From Rheinheimera mesophila (GTDB lineage Bacteria; Pseudomonadota; Gammaproteobacteria; Enterobacterales; Alteromonadaceae): a DNA stretch of 64,000 nt. Both the position numbers and the translations under genes were made by a program. The notes under the pieces were generated by a model that was given only the letters and a program-made list of their open reading frames with translations, did not search any database and was not told where the DNA came from. The stretch spans positions 115,583 through 179,582 of the forward strand of contig NZ_LAVS01000090.1 in NCBI RefSeq assembly GCF_000986865.1. Reading direction: 5' to 3'. Each line of letters begins with the position of its first letter. Position 1 is the stretch's first letter. Below, one piece after another: positions 8,873-15,858 of the stretch.

Positions 8873-8921
8873 AGCCCCAGAGATTTGATCCCCCCTACCC
8901 ATCCCACGCAACGCTGGGGCT
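8873..8921 (-). promoter_or_regulatory. Inverted repeat in the HNH-TerS gap; possible terminator and cos region
   Basis: The 135-bp gap between HNH and TerS holds a perfect 8-bp inverted repeat AGCCCCAG/CTGGGGCT, 33 bases apart. On the minus strand its distal arm is followed by TTTTTC, so it can act as a terminator with a long loop. In HK97-like phages the cos site usually lies in this gap, beside the HNH gene; the C/G-rich run GATCCCCCC in the loop is a candidate but not proof. Confidence 0.4.
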
Positions 8922-8930
8922 GGCACTGAG

Positions 8931-9290
8931 TTAGCGCTGCCGCCCACGCTCAGCCTCCTGCCTGGTCTTAGCGTCATGGCATGGCTTGCAGATCGCCTGC
9001 AGGTTTGCGTCGGTGTCGGTGCCACCATCAGACAACGGCTGGATGTGGTCGACCTGAGTTGCAGGCGTTAACCGATCGGCTAAAAGACATGGTTGGCACA
9101 GGCCATTGTCACGTCTTAGAATTCTTTCCCGGGTTGCTTGCCACTTGCGGCCCCGGGTGCGCTTTTCACTGTGGCGGTTGTTCTGCCAGTGAACAGCCTT
9201 ATCTTTGTGCTGTTCGCAGTAACCGTGCGCTTCAACCGTCTTGTTTGGGCAAAATGGCTGGCGGCATGGTCTTGGCGGCTTAGCTGGCAT
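8931..9290 (-). CDS. HNH endonuclease, terminase-associated
   Basis: 119 residues from ATG 9290 (MPAKPPRPC); an upstream TTG is less likely. Zinc-binding pairs CRQPFCPN near the N-terminus and CQPCL plus CKPCH frame the HNH core DHIQPLSDGGTDTDANLQAIC (residues about 80-105). HNH proteins in this location work with terminase in cos cleavage of HK97-like phages. It precedes the P27 TerS gene on the same strand. The C-terminus is basic. Confidence 0.88.
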   Translation of the reverse strand: MPAKPPRPCRQPFCPNKTVEAHGYCEQHKDKAVHWQNNRHSEKRTRGRKWQATRERILRRDNGLCQPCLLADRLTPATQVDHIQPLSDGGTDTDANLQAICKPCHDAKTRQEAERGRQR

Positions 9291-9294
9291 AAAT

Positions 9295-9510
9295 TTAAGT
9301 CTTGTTCTTCTCAAGCTGGGCCATGCGGGCCTGATGCTCGCGCTCTGCCATCCTCAGGTTGCGTGTTTGAACCCAGTAGTTCAGACCGAAGGTGGCAAGT
9401 GTCGCGAAAATACCAATCACTATTGCCCACTCAGACAAACTCATGAAGCCAAGGCCTGCAGTCGTACCGGCTGTAGCATATGAACTTACGGCTGTTGCTT
9501 TGTCTGACAT
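9295..9510 (-). CDS. Holin-like protein (HP1/class II type)
   Basis: 71 residues when started at ATG 9510 (MSDKATAVSSYATAG); the frame is open further upstream but overlaps Rz1. One clear membrane segment (SLSEWAIVIGIFATLATFGLN, about residues 25-45) follows a small-residue-rich N-terminus, and a charged tail RNLRMAEREHQARMAQLEKNK ends it. This layout is that of phage holins or pinholins, which depolarise or perforate the inner membrane. It sits with endolysin and spanins, which supports the call; order here is endolysin-Rz-Rz1-holin. Confidence 0.65.
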   Translation of the reverse strand: MSDKATAVSSYATAGTTAGLGFMSLSEWAIVIGIFATLATFGLNYWVQTRNLRMAEREHQARMAQLEKNKT

Positions 9511-9800
9511 AACTTTGAATCCTGGTTGCATACTTGAGCCTCCCGCCACTTGCGGTATCGCTGCACATCCGTATCGCATAACTTGATATCGGTGATCAGT
9601 TGCAGCGTGTACTGCAGGTGATCGTGATTGGTTGTACCGTTAAAGGGCCGCAGTGCGCAGCCCGATTGTAGAAAGTTTGCTGGTGGTAGTACCGTCACTG
9701 TTTTTGTTACTGTGATAGTGCGAACTTCCACTGGCTTGCTGGAGCAACTGACCAGCAGCATCAGGCAAAGCAGTATTAGCCCACGCTCGAGTAGGATCAT
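9486..9800 (-). CDS. Outer-membrane spanin lipoprotein (Rz1-like), overlapping Rz
   Basis: 104 residues. A hydrophobic start followed by lipobox LLVSC (Cys about residue 19) marks a lipoprotein. The mature part is Pro/Thr/Val-rich at first (VEVRTITVTKTVTVLPP) and then helical. The 5' part is embedded out of frame in the i-spanin gene (9640-10125), the classic Rz/Rz1 arrangement, and the tail reaches past the i-spanin stop. Paired with the i-spanin it fuses inner and outer membranes at lysis. Longer than lambda Rz1, with four Cys in the C-terminal half. Confidence 0.75.
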   Translation of the reverse strand: MILLERGLILLCLMLLVSCSSKPVEVRTITVTKTVTVLPPANFLQSGCALRPFNGTTNHDHLQYTLQLITDIKLCDTDVQRYRKWREAQVCNQDSKLCQTKQQP

Positions 9801-10125
9801 GTTCAGATACCTTCAGTTCGTTACTGTTAATCATCACAGCTAAGTGCTGTTCGTTGATCTGGGTTTCTGATTGCTGGTGCTCTGTATTTAATTGAGCAAC
9901 CAACAACTGTTCATCTACTAACGCTTGAGCCTGCTCGTTCAGGTTTTTAACTTCAGCGGCCAAGGCGTCTACTTCCAGTTGTTTGTTAACTAACTGTCCA
10001 GCCTGTTTAGTCACCAAACTGGTTTGAGTAGTAAGCTCTGAATTGAGCGACCAGACTGTCAGACCTAAGCCAGCCATAGCTATGCCGGCAACAATCAATA
10101 ACGCCCCCGTTAAACTAATTTTCAT
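9640..10125 (-). CDS. Inner-membrane spanin (Rz-like)
   Basis: 161 residues from ATG 10125, whose ATGA overlaps the endolysin stop. An N-terminal signal-anchor (LTGALLIVAGIAMAGLGLTVWSL) is followed by a long periplasmic coiled coil (about residues 30-110, rich in Q, L, E, N). This is the i-spanin plan: anchored in the inner membrane, spanning the periplasm to contact Rz1. The partly overlapping lipoprotein gene confirms the pair. Confidence 0.78.
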   Translation of the reverse strand: MKISLTGALLIVAGIAMAGLGLTVWSLNSELTTQTSLVTKQAGQLVNKQLEVDALAAEVKNLNEQAQALVDEQLLVAQLNTEHQQSETQINEQHLAVMINSNELKVSEHDPTRAWANTALPDAAGQLLQQASGSSHYHSNKNSDGTTTSKLSTIGLRTAAL

Positions 10126-10604
10126 TGCTGTAAATCCTTGAGGCACATCTTTCGCTCAGCAGCACGGCGTGTGCGTAATCCGTTGGATTCTTTGCCTTTG
10201 ATGTAGATCCAGCGCATGAGCTGGTTACATGCAGATACACGAAACCCCTCGTTGAGGTTCGCAAGTAGCGTCGATTTGCGGAACTGTCCTATGCCAACGT
10301 TGTAGACAAACGACAGATATGCAGCGTGTTCGCCTTCAGATAGCGGCACTTTGACGACTGATAATAGCTGCTTGTTGTGCTCTACCAAGTCGCTGGCTAA
10401 TTGCTGGAGACACTGGTCATCACTGAACTTCATGCCTGGCTTTAATTCTTTACCTGTGTGTCCGTAACAACTGGTCAGGATATTAGCCGGGTCCAAATAG
10501 ACCTCGTTTACCTTCCCTTCGTATGGAGCGATAAGCACAGCACCTGACAGAGCAACAGCACCACTGATACCAGCGGCTAACAATGCAGCTTTCAGGTTCT
10601 TCAT
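10122..10604 (-). CDS. SAR endolysin, GH24 lysozyme (P21 R-like)
   Basis: 160 residues from ATG 10604, preceded by GGTGG; the frame upstream lacks a better start. An N-terminal signal-anchor-release helix rich in Ala/Gly (AALLAAGISGAVALSGAVLIAP) is followed by the GH24 active site with exact spacing E-x8-D-x5-T in YEGKVNEVYLDPANILTSC. It cleaves peptidoglycan after release from the membrane. Two tandem terminators stand just upstream, so it is probably transcribed by readthrough or antitermination in the late phase. Confidence 0.9.
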   Translation of the reverse strand: MKNLKAALLAAGISGAVALSGAVLIAPYEGKVNEVYLDPANILTSCYGHTGKELKPGMKFSDDQCLQQLASDLVEHNKQLLSVVKVPLSEGEHAAYLSFVYNVGIGQFRKSTLLANLNEGFRVSACNQLMRWIYIKGKESNGLRTRRAAERKMCLKDLQQ

Positions 10605-10614
10605 AAACCACCAA

Positions 10615-10644
10615 TAAAAAAGCCCCAAACAATAAGTATGGGGC
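10615..10644 (-). terminator. Terminator immediately upstream of the endolysin gene
   Basis: Stem GCCCC/GGGGC with a 13-nt loop. On the minus strand it is followed by TTTTTTATT and then, 10 bases later, the endolysin start. Confidence 0.6.
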
Positions 10645-10670
10645 GAATGGGACAGGCTACGTATGGGCAA

Positions 10671-10696
10671 CAAAAAACCCGCCTTGTGAGCGGGTT
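10671..10696 (-). terminator. Terminator of the 10,780-11,070 gene (copy 1 of a repeated terminator)
   Basis: Stem AACCCGC/GCGGGTT with loop CTTGTGA. On the minus strand a run of six T follows. The same hairpin recurs at 11,349-11,369. Confidence 0.8.
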
Positions 10697-10770
10697 CCTG
10701 CTGATTCATTTCCGACCAGCTTAGATAAAATTACACGATTTTAACGGGCAAAAACAGGTAAAAAATTACT
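10676..10770. repeat. Direct repeat copy 1 (~95 bp, contains terminator)
   Basis: About 95 bp nearly matching 11,349-11,443 in the same orientation. Shared blocks include the AACCCGCCTT(G/A)TGAGCGGGTT hairpin, TTAGATAAAAT, CACACGATTTTA and AAAAACAGG. By eye about 80% of positions agree. It lies just 3' of the gene at 10,780-11,070. Confidence 0.85.
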
Positions 10771-10779
10771 GGTATTAGA

Positions 10780-11070
10780 TTATTTTGCTAATAGCTTCAG
10801 ATCTTCAATTAACTGCTTCCTCTCTGCACCTGACTCAACAGATGCAACAATACCTGCGGCTTCAGCATAAGATATCTTTTCATCCTCTAAAGCGATAGCT
10901 AATCGTCCCGAAAGTTCAGGATTAGTCTTTACCACTTCAAGAAGTCGCTCCAACTGTACGTTTGTTGCAGGAAATTCCAACTTATTCGCCTCATTGTAAA
11001 TGTTAACAAGAAAAGAAATTGAGCCGGACACTACTACTGTGACTATCAGATTCTGAAAAATATCTTTCAT
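10780..11070 (-). CDS. Small single-span membrane protein, prophage cassette gene
   Basis: 96 residues. One N-terminal membrane segment (LIVTVVVSGSISFLVNIY, about 8-25) precedes a helical cytoplasmic or periplasmic domain (QLERLLEVVKTNPELSGRLAIALEDEKISYAEA). I do not recognise a family. The gene is followed by its own terminator (copy 1 of the repeat) and preceded by a remnant resembling the Q-like gene, so it looks like a cassette (moron) acquired by recombination at repeated sequence. A lysogenic conversion or exclusion role is possible but unproven. Confidence 0.65.
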   Translation of the reverse strand: MKDIFQNLIVTVVVSGSISFLVNIYNEANKLEFPATNVQLERLLEVVKTNPELSGRLAIALEDEKISYAEAAGIVASVESGAERKQLIEDLKLLAK

Positions 11071-11077
11071 ATTTCAC

Positions 11078-11260
11078 CTACAATATACCTAATAAAGCTG
11101 ATTCAGGTTTTGCTAACAGCAAAAAGCCTGACCTGTTAATTTGTTTATTTTTTATAAACATAGCATTTATAACAGCTTTTTGGTTTGGATTTAAAGAGGA
11201 AACAGATCTTTTATAACACTTAAATACCGCTGTCTGGCTATTGAGACCAAAAAAAACCAC
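11078..11260 (-). pseudogene. Remnant resembling the C-terminus of the Q-like gene
   Basis: 60 codons, with only a GTG start and no Shine-Dalgarno. The last ~40 residues (LNPNQKAVINAMF ... ESALLGIL) follow the same pattern as the C-terminus of the protein at 11,926-12,270 (LPPNYISVINSVY ... EIALLGMIV). Upstream the frame is closed and shows no similarity. I read it as a truncated, diverged copy left when the neighbouring cassette was inserted, rather than a working gene. Short length makes this tentative. Confidence 0.45.
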
Positions 11261-11348
11261 AATATAACCAACAGGAAATAGCCGTGAGTAACGAAGTTAT
11301 AAATACACTTGGAAATTGGTTCAATAGCTTAAGCATTACCCAATTAAA

Positions 11349-11443
11349 AACCCGCCTTATGAGCGGGTTCCTGCTAAATAATGTCTGACCAGTTTAGATA
11401 AAATCACACGATTTTAGTGGGGAAAAACAGGGAACAAAATTAC
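11349..11443. repeat. Direct repeat copy 2 (~95 bp, contains terminator)
   Basis: Second copy of the repeat described at 10,676-10,770, again immediately 3' of a membrane protein gene (11,456-11,929). Its hairpin AACCCGC/GCGGGTT at 11,349-11,369 is followed on the minus strand by TTTTTAATTG, so it works as a terminator. Confidence 0.85.
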
Positions 11444-11455
11444 TTGTCCTTATTT

Positions 11456-11929
11456 TCATGTAAACTTTGTAAGTTTAACGACAATAACAATAAGGCCGGA
11501 TGTGATTGCAAGATGCAGTGGAAATTCAATGTTTGAATATGCAGGCTCTCTAAAAATGTAATGTAGACTGCTTCTCACTACATAGTTAGCTTTTGCTTTC
11601 CAACCAATAATCGGTATTTCTGAGTAGTTTCCTATAGCGTCGACCATTGTGTATTTGTTAGCTTTATAGGCACCTTTCGCCGTGTCAAGGATTATGCCCC
11701 TCCTATCACTCTTGTATATTTGGTGGTACCTAATTAGGCAATAAGAGTAAAAAACAACCAAAGAAAACTCTATAACCCATGGGTTCTCTATAGAGACCTT
11801 ATTACCTAAGAGAGAAAGCTCTGTTACCTTAAGTCCTACTAGTTCAAAAAATAATATGGTTAAACTCAAAAATATAATATTTCTTCTCAATCTCAGAAAA
11901 CCAACGTCATCAGTATCATCAATACTCAT
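11456..11929 (-). CDS. Three-span membrane protein, prophage cassette gene
   Basis: 157 residues. Hydrophobic segments at about 15-32 and 50-67, then a soluble middle (RSDRRGIILDTAKGAYKANK...) and a C-terminal membrane segment (LHLAITSGLIVIVVKL). No family recognised. Its layout - two N-terminal spans, soluble domain, conserved-looking (Y/F)PL/LPVY motif before a last span - resembles the larger cargo protein at 33,871-34,620. It overlaps the Q-like gene by four bases (ATGA) and is closed by terminator copy 2. Base composition is AT-rich compared with neighbouring replication genes, a sign of transfer. Confidence 0.65.
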   Translation of the reverse strand: MSIDDTDDVGFLRLRRNIIFLSLTILFFELVGLKVTELSLLGNKVSIENPWVIEFSLVVFYSYCLIRYHQIYKSDRRGIILDTAKGAYKANKYTMVDAIGNYSEIPIIGWKAKANYVVRSSLHYIFREPAYSNIEFPLHLAITSGLIVIVVKLTKFT

Positions 11930-12270
11930 TCAACAATCATCCCTAACAGTGCTATCTCAGCATAGCTCAATGTTCTCAACAAGACTCCTTTCGCAGCAAA
12001 GCCTCGAACGTATACAGAGTTTATAACGGATATATAATTTGGTGGCAATTTGTCAATTTTAGAACTCAGTGAATTAATCCACTCTGGCGGCAATATACTG
12101 TCACTCTGGTGGCTGAATAAGTGCTTATCTGAACTGATCCAGACGCCCGTTCGCATCACTTCGCAGCAACGTTCAGTAACTGATGTGCTGGCATAGCCCT
12201 GCAGTTCTTCTTTAGATGCCCAGTAGCGACCCCAGGCTCTTAGTTCGGCTCTTAGCTGCTTAATGTTCAT
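11926..12270 (-). CDS. Putative late antitermination Q-like protein (DUF1133-like)
   Basis: 114 residues. The N-terminal part LRAELRAWGRYWASKEELQGYAS is typical of phage late-regulator proteins of the DUF1133/Q type, which bind near the late promoter and let RNA polymerase pass terminators. The location, after replication/recombination genes and before the lysis genes, is exactly where Q lies in lambdoid phages. The many terminators in the late region ahead fit such a role. Overlaps the XRE-like gene upstream and the membrane cassette gene downstream by four bases each. The family call is from memory and moderate. Confidence 0.5.
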   Translation of the reverse strand: MNIKQLRAELRAWGRYWASKEELQGYASTSVTERCCEVMRTGVWISSDKHLFSHQSDSILPPEWINSLSSKIDKLPPNYISVINSVYVRGFAAKGVLLRTLSYAEIALLGMIVE

Positions 12271-12524
12271 GCTGCCTCCTGCTTTTGTTTTTCTAATTCG
12301 TCGAAGGCCATGGTAATGGCGTCAATTAATTCAACTTTAAGTATGTCTTCACAGATAGCCTGCACGTGGCCGAAGTGCGGATCGTTTCGTTCCCGCTCCC
12401 AGTTGCTTAGCGTCTTTTCGCTGATACCGTATAAAAAGCAAACCTCTTGCTGGCTCATGGCCCGGTACTTCCGCACAGTGCGAATGATAAACCCACCATG
12501 CAAGTTGGCCCGTTCCTTAACCAT
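12267..12524 (-). CDS. XRE-type helix-turn-helix protein
   Basis: 85 residues from ATG 12524 (MVKERANLHGG). The HTH occupies about residues 13-45: IIRTVRKYRAMSQQEVCFLYG ISEKTLSNWERE, a classic XRE recognition helix with the SNWERE end. The tail is acidic/helical. It is the penultimate gene before the lysis/late cluster and overlaps both neighbours, so it is probably a regulator acting with or on the Q-like product. It could also be an accessory DNA-binding protein. Confidence 0.72.
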   Translation of the reverse strand: MVKERANLHGGFIIRTVRKYRAMSQQEVCFLYGISEKTLSNWERERNDPHFGHVQAICEDILKVELIDAITMAFDELEKQKQEAA

Positions 12525-12813
12525 AGCGCTTGCCCCTCGCCTGGTACCAACGATAAAACAGGATGCTGGAAACAATACCTAATGAACCACCCCAACCGCT
12601 GACGAACATCGCCAGATCAGCGTCTACTGTAGTTGCTGATATCCGGGCGAACGAGAACTGGCACCAGGTAATCCCCCAGCTCACGGTAAAGGCCAGTGCA
12701 ATTTTCTGGTCACGCACAATCTGGCTGCTAAACCCCAGAAGGAACACATTGCCAAATGTAGCTATAAATAGCAGGGCCAACTGCTGAAAATCATTTGCCA
12801 GTAAAAATGCCAC
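12517..12813 (-). CDS. Three-span membrane protein of the early operon
   Basis: 98 residues if started at GTG 12813, which has a strong GGGGG six bases upstream; an ATG at 12837 lies further inside the RuvC-like gene. Three hydrophobic segments (about 10-24, 37-53, 68-85) and a short basic C-terminus (YQARGKRYG). No family recognised. It overlaps the RuvC-like gene by 23 bases. Could be a membrane anchor or exclusion protein; no catalytic residues are evident. Confidence 0.6.
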   Translation of the reverse strand: MAFLLANDFQQLALLFIATFGNVFLLGFSSQIVRDQKIALAFTVSWGITWCQFSFARISATTVDADLAMFVSGWGGSLGIVSSILFYRWYQARGKRYG

Positions 12814-13261
12814 TGATCCCCCCTTTCGGCTGTCCATACAGCGCTATCATGGCGGCATCCCGATTGTCAGCATTGCTCTTACCATTCCAACCAGTTAGCC
12901 GGTTAAACGCATCTGACTTATAACGCTTGCCGCTTCTGGCACCTTGTAATGGCAATACCATTTCGACAGAGAAACCTGCCGATGCAAGCTCATGCACTAA
13001 AAGTTCGGCTGCATATTTCACAGCGCCGATGTTCTGTGCAATCTTCATCATCTGATTCCGGCTCTGGCCCGAGCGATGGATCACAGGTTTAAACGCATTG
13101 ATGTCCTCCATCTTGATCCGTAGCTGGTGCTGACGAGCTAGATCAGTCAGAAGTTCGATCAGCGACTTGTTGCCCAACGTGTAAAGCTGCTGAATGATGC
13201 CGTCCTTTACTACAGCAACACCGTGCTTTTTGGTGTCCGGATCAATCCCCACAATCAGCAT
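12791..13261 (-). CDS. RuvC-like Holliday junction resolvase (phage type)
   Basis: 156 residues from ATG 13261; this ATG overlaps the upstream stop (TAATG), so the two genes are coupled. RNase H-fold acidic residues are visible: GIDPDTKKHG near the N-terminus, a Glu in IKMEDIN at about residue 52, and DNRDAAMIAL near 140. It resolves branched DNA before packaging, the same job as Rap or RusA in lambdoid phages, and is in the corresponding nin-like position. Cellular RuvC is longer (~173 aa) and lies next to ruvAB. Confidence 0.8.
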   Translation of the reverse strand: MLIVGIDPDTKKHGVAVVKDGIIQQLYTLGNKSLIELLTDLARQHQLRIKMEDINAFKPVIHRSGQSRNQMMKIAQNIGAVKYAAELLVHELASAGFSVEMVLPLQGARSGKRYKSDAFNRLTGWNGKSNADNRDAAMIALYGQPKGGISGIFTGK

Positions 13262-13464
13262 TATTTTTCCCCCGTAGCCGCTATAAACGCTTTTTCTACG
13301 TCCAGATACCATTCGCCAACCAGAACAGAATTACCGGAGTCCAGATGAATTTCAGTCCCGTAGTTGCCGTTGGATTCATACTTTTTCCAATGAGTAATAC
13401 GCTCTGCAATGACGGTGACCGGACTACCTCTAACACCGTAACCTTTGAATGATAAAGGCGTCAT
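13261..13464 (-). CDS. Small beta-rich protein upstream of the RuvC-like gene
   Basis: 67 residues with sequence resembling a short beta-barrel: SPVTVIAERITHWKKYE, then TEIHLDSGNSVLVGEWYLDVEKAF. The I-x-x-W ... EIHLDSG ... V pattern occurs in small phage proteins of unknown role. Start ATG 13464 has GGAGG upstream. Coupled to the resolvase through TAATG. No function assigned. Confidence 0.6.
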   Translation of the reverse strand: MTPLSFKGYGVRGSPVTVIAERITHWKKYESNGNYGTEIHLDSGNSVLVGEWYLDVEKAFIAATGEK

Positions 13465-13564
13465 ACTTACCTCCTTTGCAATTTAATAATGTTCAGACGG
13501 TTTAATTCCAGACTGCCTTTAAGCCCTTGCCAGCTTCGCAATACAGCACTTTATTCGTTACTTC

Positions 13565-13664
13565 AATGCCTGCACTGTGCCTACGTAAACAACATCTTTT
13601 ATCAATTGGACGTTTCCACGGCTGAAAAATCTGAATTCTCTGAAACGCCTGCCAGTAAAGGCCG
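13565..13664 (-). pseudogene. Remnant of an integrase 3' end
   Basis: The 16-mer AATGCCTGCACTGTGC at 13,565-13,580 is identical to 13,687-13,702, which encodes the last residues of the adjacent integrase. The following bases also align loosely (TAAAC, TTTATCAA in both). No open reading frame crosses it. It therefore looks like the tail of a second, related integrase gene left by recombination or duplication. It could alternatively be a short recombination site. Confidence 0.5.
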
Positions 13665-14879
13665 CTAAGCATTCACTGCTTTTTTTAATGCCTGCACTGT
13701 GCACACAGTTAAACCCTGCTTTATCAACCAATCGTGGTACACGTTCACGGCTTTTAACCGCTCTGATAACGCTTCAGTTTTGATGTATACAGCATCCAAT
13801 CCCTTAGGCTTGTGGTTCAGTAAGCGCTCGGCCATCCAGTAATCAATACCCAACTCTGCCCAGGCTGAACGGGCCATTTTGCGTAAATCGTGGGCCGACC
13901 ATTTGCCCTTACTCACTAACTGAATATGCTTCTGTGCTGCCTGGCTACTGATCGCCTCGGTACCGGCTGGAAATAGAAAATCAGAATAAATACCGAATGA
14001 CTCCCTAACGCTCCTGAACTTATCCAGAAACTCTTTGGCAAGCGCAGTAACAGGTAGTACATGAGTTACATCGGTTTTTGTGATCTGCGCCGGAATAGCC
14101 ACCATGCCTGCAGTAAAATCGATGTACGACCAACGAAGCTGCCGTGTCTCACCAATGCGAGTGCCAAACAAGAGCATCAGCCATACCAGCGCCCAACCAT
14201 CCACAGCGGCACGTTGCAGTTGCTCCCACACCAGTGGCAGGCTGGTTACACGCAATCGGCTTTCCTTCGGCTTGATCCGCTTGGTTACATGGTCGACAAA
14301 CTTCATACCTGCCATGTAGTCAGCCGCCAGTAACTCCAGCTTTGCAGCCAGTTTTACGGCTGTCTTTAAGGTTCCCCAGTACTTGCGCATAGTCGATGGT
14401 TTTAAATCAGAATTAACCAAAGGCAGGATCAACTGAGTATCAAGCACCGCTTTAGTCAGTTGGCCAACAGGCAAGGTACCAAGCAGTGGTAACAAGTGAG
14501 CATCAATGGCACTTTCAACAGCCCTGCGCCACTCAGGCGATTTCGTCACTTCTTTGGCCGTTCTGCCGCGGTACCATTCCAGCAGTTGGCCTACAGTTTC
14601 AAAGGTGCCTGTTTTTACGGTATGGCCAGCACTGAGCCGACCCAGAACGTCCGGCACTATTGCCACCACATCTTTGGTTTTCAGTGTTGGCCAGTAGCCC
14701 AAGCGGTGGCGTTTCTTTGTCCGGTTTTGGTAGTGTACTAAATACCAGGTGGCCTTTTGACGGCCAGAACGGTACCGAAGCAGTAACGGGTGACGCTGAT
14801 CACGCAGTTCGCCAACATCAGCATCAGCTGCATGCCGGGTGATAGCTGCATCAGATATAACGACAGATAACGACTGCAT
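13665..14879 (-). CDS. Tyrosine recombinase in the replication operon
   Basis: 404 residues. The N-terminal arm-binding region (LLLRYRSGRQKATWYLVHY) and SAM-like core domain (about 95-210) precede a complete catalytic domain: box I Arg in LLFGTRIGETRQLRW, Lys in ITKTDVTHVLP, H-x-x-R in WSAHDLRKMAR, second His in LLNHKPKG and Tyr in LDAVYI. All catalytic residues are present. The start ATG overlaps the stop of the upstream gene (TAATG), so it is translated as part of the replication operon and far from the attachment site. That is unusual for the integrating recombinase; a role in multimer resolution or a second integration route is possible. Confidence 0.88.
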   Translation of the reverse strand: MQSLSVVISDAAITRHAADADVGELRDQRHPLLLRYRSGRQKATWYLVHYQNRTKKRHRLGYWPTLKTKDVVAIVPDVLGRLSAGHTVKTGTFETVGQLLEWYRGRTAKEVTKSPEWRRAVESAIDAHLLPLLGTLPVGQLTKAVLDTQLILPLVNSDLKPSTMRKYWGTLKTAVKLAAKLELLAADYMAGMKFVDHVTKRIKPKESRLRVTSLPLVWEQLQRAAVDGWALVWLMLLFGTRIGETRQLRWSYIDFTAGMVAIPAQITKTDVTHVLPVTALAKEFLDKFRSVRESFGIYSDFLFPAGTEAISSQAAQKHIQLVSKGKWSAHDLRKMARSAWAELGIDYWMAERLLNHKPKGLDAVYIKTEALSERLKAVNVYHDWLIKQGLTVCTVQALKKAVNA

Positions 14880-15088
14880 TACGCCCCCTGCTTAAATAGC
14901 TTTTTATTACGGTTTAACGCTTCAATCATGCGGCCGCGCTCTGGTTCCGGCATTGCTGCTAACTTTCGATCTATATCCGGCTTGGCCATGAGATTGTTCC
15001 GCCAGCTATGAAGCCAAAGGCAAGCCACCTTGTTTACCGCTTCAACTTCAGCCAAAGCCGGATCCGCTGCCAAACTCACAAAGGTCAA
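14879..15088 (-). CDS. Small helical protein between DnaC-like and integrase genes
   Basis: 69 residues with a TTG start at 15088, supported by GGAG six bases upstream and by overlap with the DnaC-like stop (TTGA). Content: AEVEAVNKVACLWLHSWRNNLMAKPDIDRKLAAMPEPERGRMIEALNRNKK, mostly helical and charged. No family recognised. It is coupled to both neighbours. A GTG at 15079 is an alternative start. Confidence 0.55.
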   Translation of the reverse strand: MTFVSLAADPALAEVEAVNKVACLWLHSWRNNLMAKPDIDRKLAAMPEPERGRMIEALNRNKKLFKQGA

Positions 15089-15858
15089 ATGGCGCTCCGC
15101 ATACTGCCCCAGTTAAACGCGACCACTTTGCCGCCATCCTGGCGTAAGCGGTCAAAAGCTCTATCGCCAATCGCTTCACGTATGCCAGTTTTATCCAGGT
15201 TGCTGATAAGTACTGTTGGCAGCATGTTTTTATAGCGGCCATCGATAATGTCGAACACGAACAGAATTTCTGTTTCGGTACCGCGCTGCTGACCAACCTC
15301 ATCGATGATCAGTAAATCAAGTTCGCTCAGATGTTTTAGAAGCATGGTTTCGGACATTGAAGCGCCTTTGCCCCAGCTGTCCTTAAGCTCACGCACCAGG
15401 CTACTTAAAGAAGCCAACCGACACCTCTTATGCGGCATTAGCTCATTTATCATGGCGCTGGCCAGCATGGTTTTACCGGTACCAACCCGACCACTAAAGA
15501 TCAGGTTGCCATTACCACCGCTTCTAATGTGTCTGGTAAAATCCATGGCTTCCTGTAGCGCCACAGCATGATCCTGAGATTCAACTCGGTAATCAGAAAA
15601 AGTCACCTGTGCATACCGTGGCGAAACACCGGCTTCAATGCGGCTTCGCTCTAGCCGAGCCTTGGCAGCTTTGGCGGCATTTTGCTCGTCAATTTTCAAC
15701 TGGTTAGCGGAGCTCTCTGCAGCACACAAACTGCAAGCGGTGAGCACGACAAACCTGTCACCCATGGCTTGGTATCTGAAATCGAAGGCGCCGTGTTTTT
15801 GGCAGTTGCCCTGCTCCGGCTTTTCAGGAATAGAATTCACAAAGCTCAATAGATTCAC
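15085..15858 (-). CDS. DnaC-like helicase loader ATPase
   Basis: 257 residues. An N-terminal region with Cys residues (CQKHGAFDF ... CSLCA) resembles the zinc-binding start of DnaC/IstB-type proteins. The AAA+ core begins near residue 75: Walker A FSGRVGTGKTMLAS near residue 120, Walker B LDLLIIDEVGQQ near 182, sensor region VLISNLDKTG and Arg-finger region FDRLRQDG. It loads the replicative DnaB helicase at the phage origin, working with the O-like protein encoded immediately upstream (4-bp overlap). Confidence 0.9.
   Translation of the reverse strand: MNLLSFVNSIPEKPEQGNCQKHGAFDFRYQAMGDRFVVLTACSLCAAESSANQLKIDEQNAAKAAKARLERSRIEAGVSPRYAQVTFSDYRVESQDHAVALQEAMDFTRHIRSGGNGNLIFSGRVGTGKTMLASAMINELMPHKRCRLASLSSLVRELKDSWGKGASMSETMLLKHLSELDLLIIDEVGQQRGTETEILFVFDIIDGRYKNMLPTVLISNLDKTGIREAIGDRAFDRLRQDGGKVVAFNWGSMRSAI

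Noticed and set aside
8798..9028. 76-codon minus-strand ORF over the HNH gene
   Set aside because: Shadow of the HNH coding region in another frame; the gap is better explained by the terminator/cos region.
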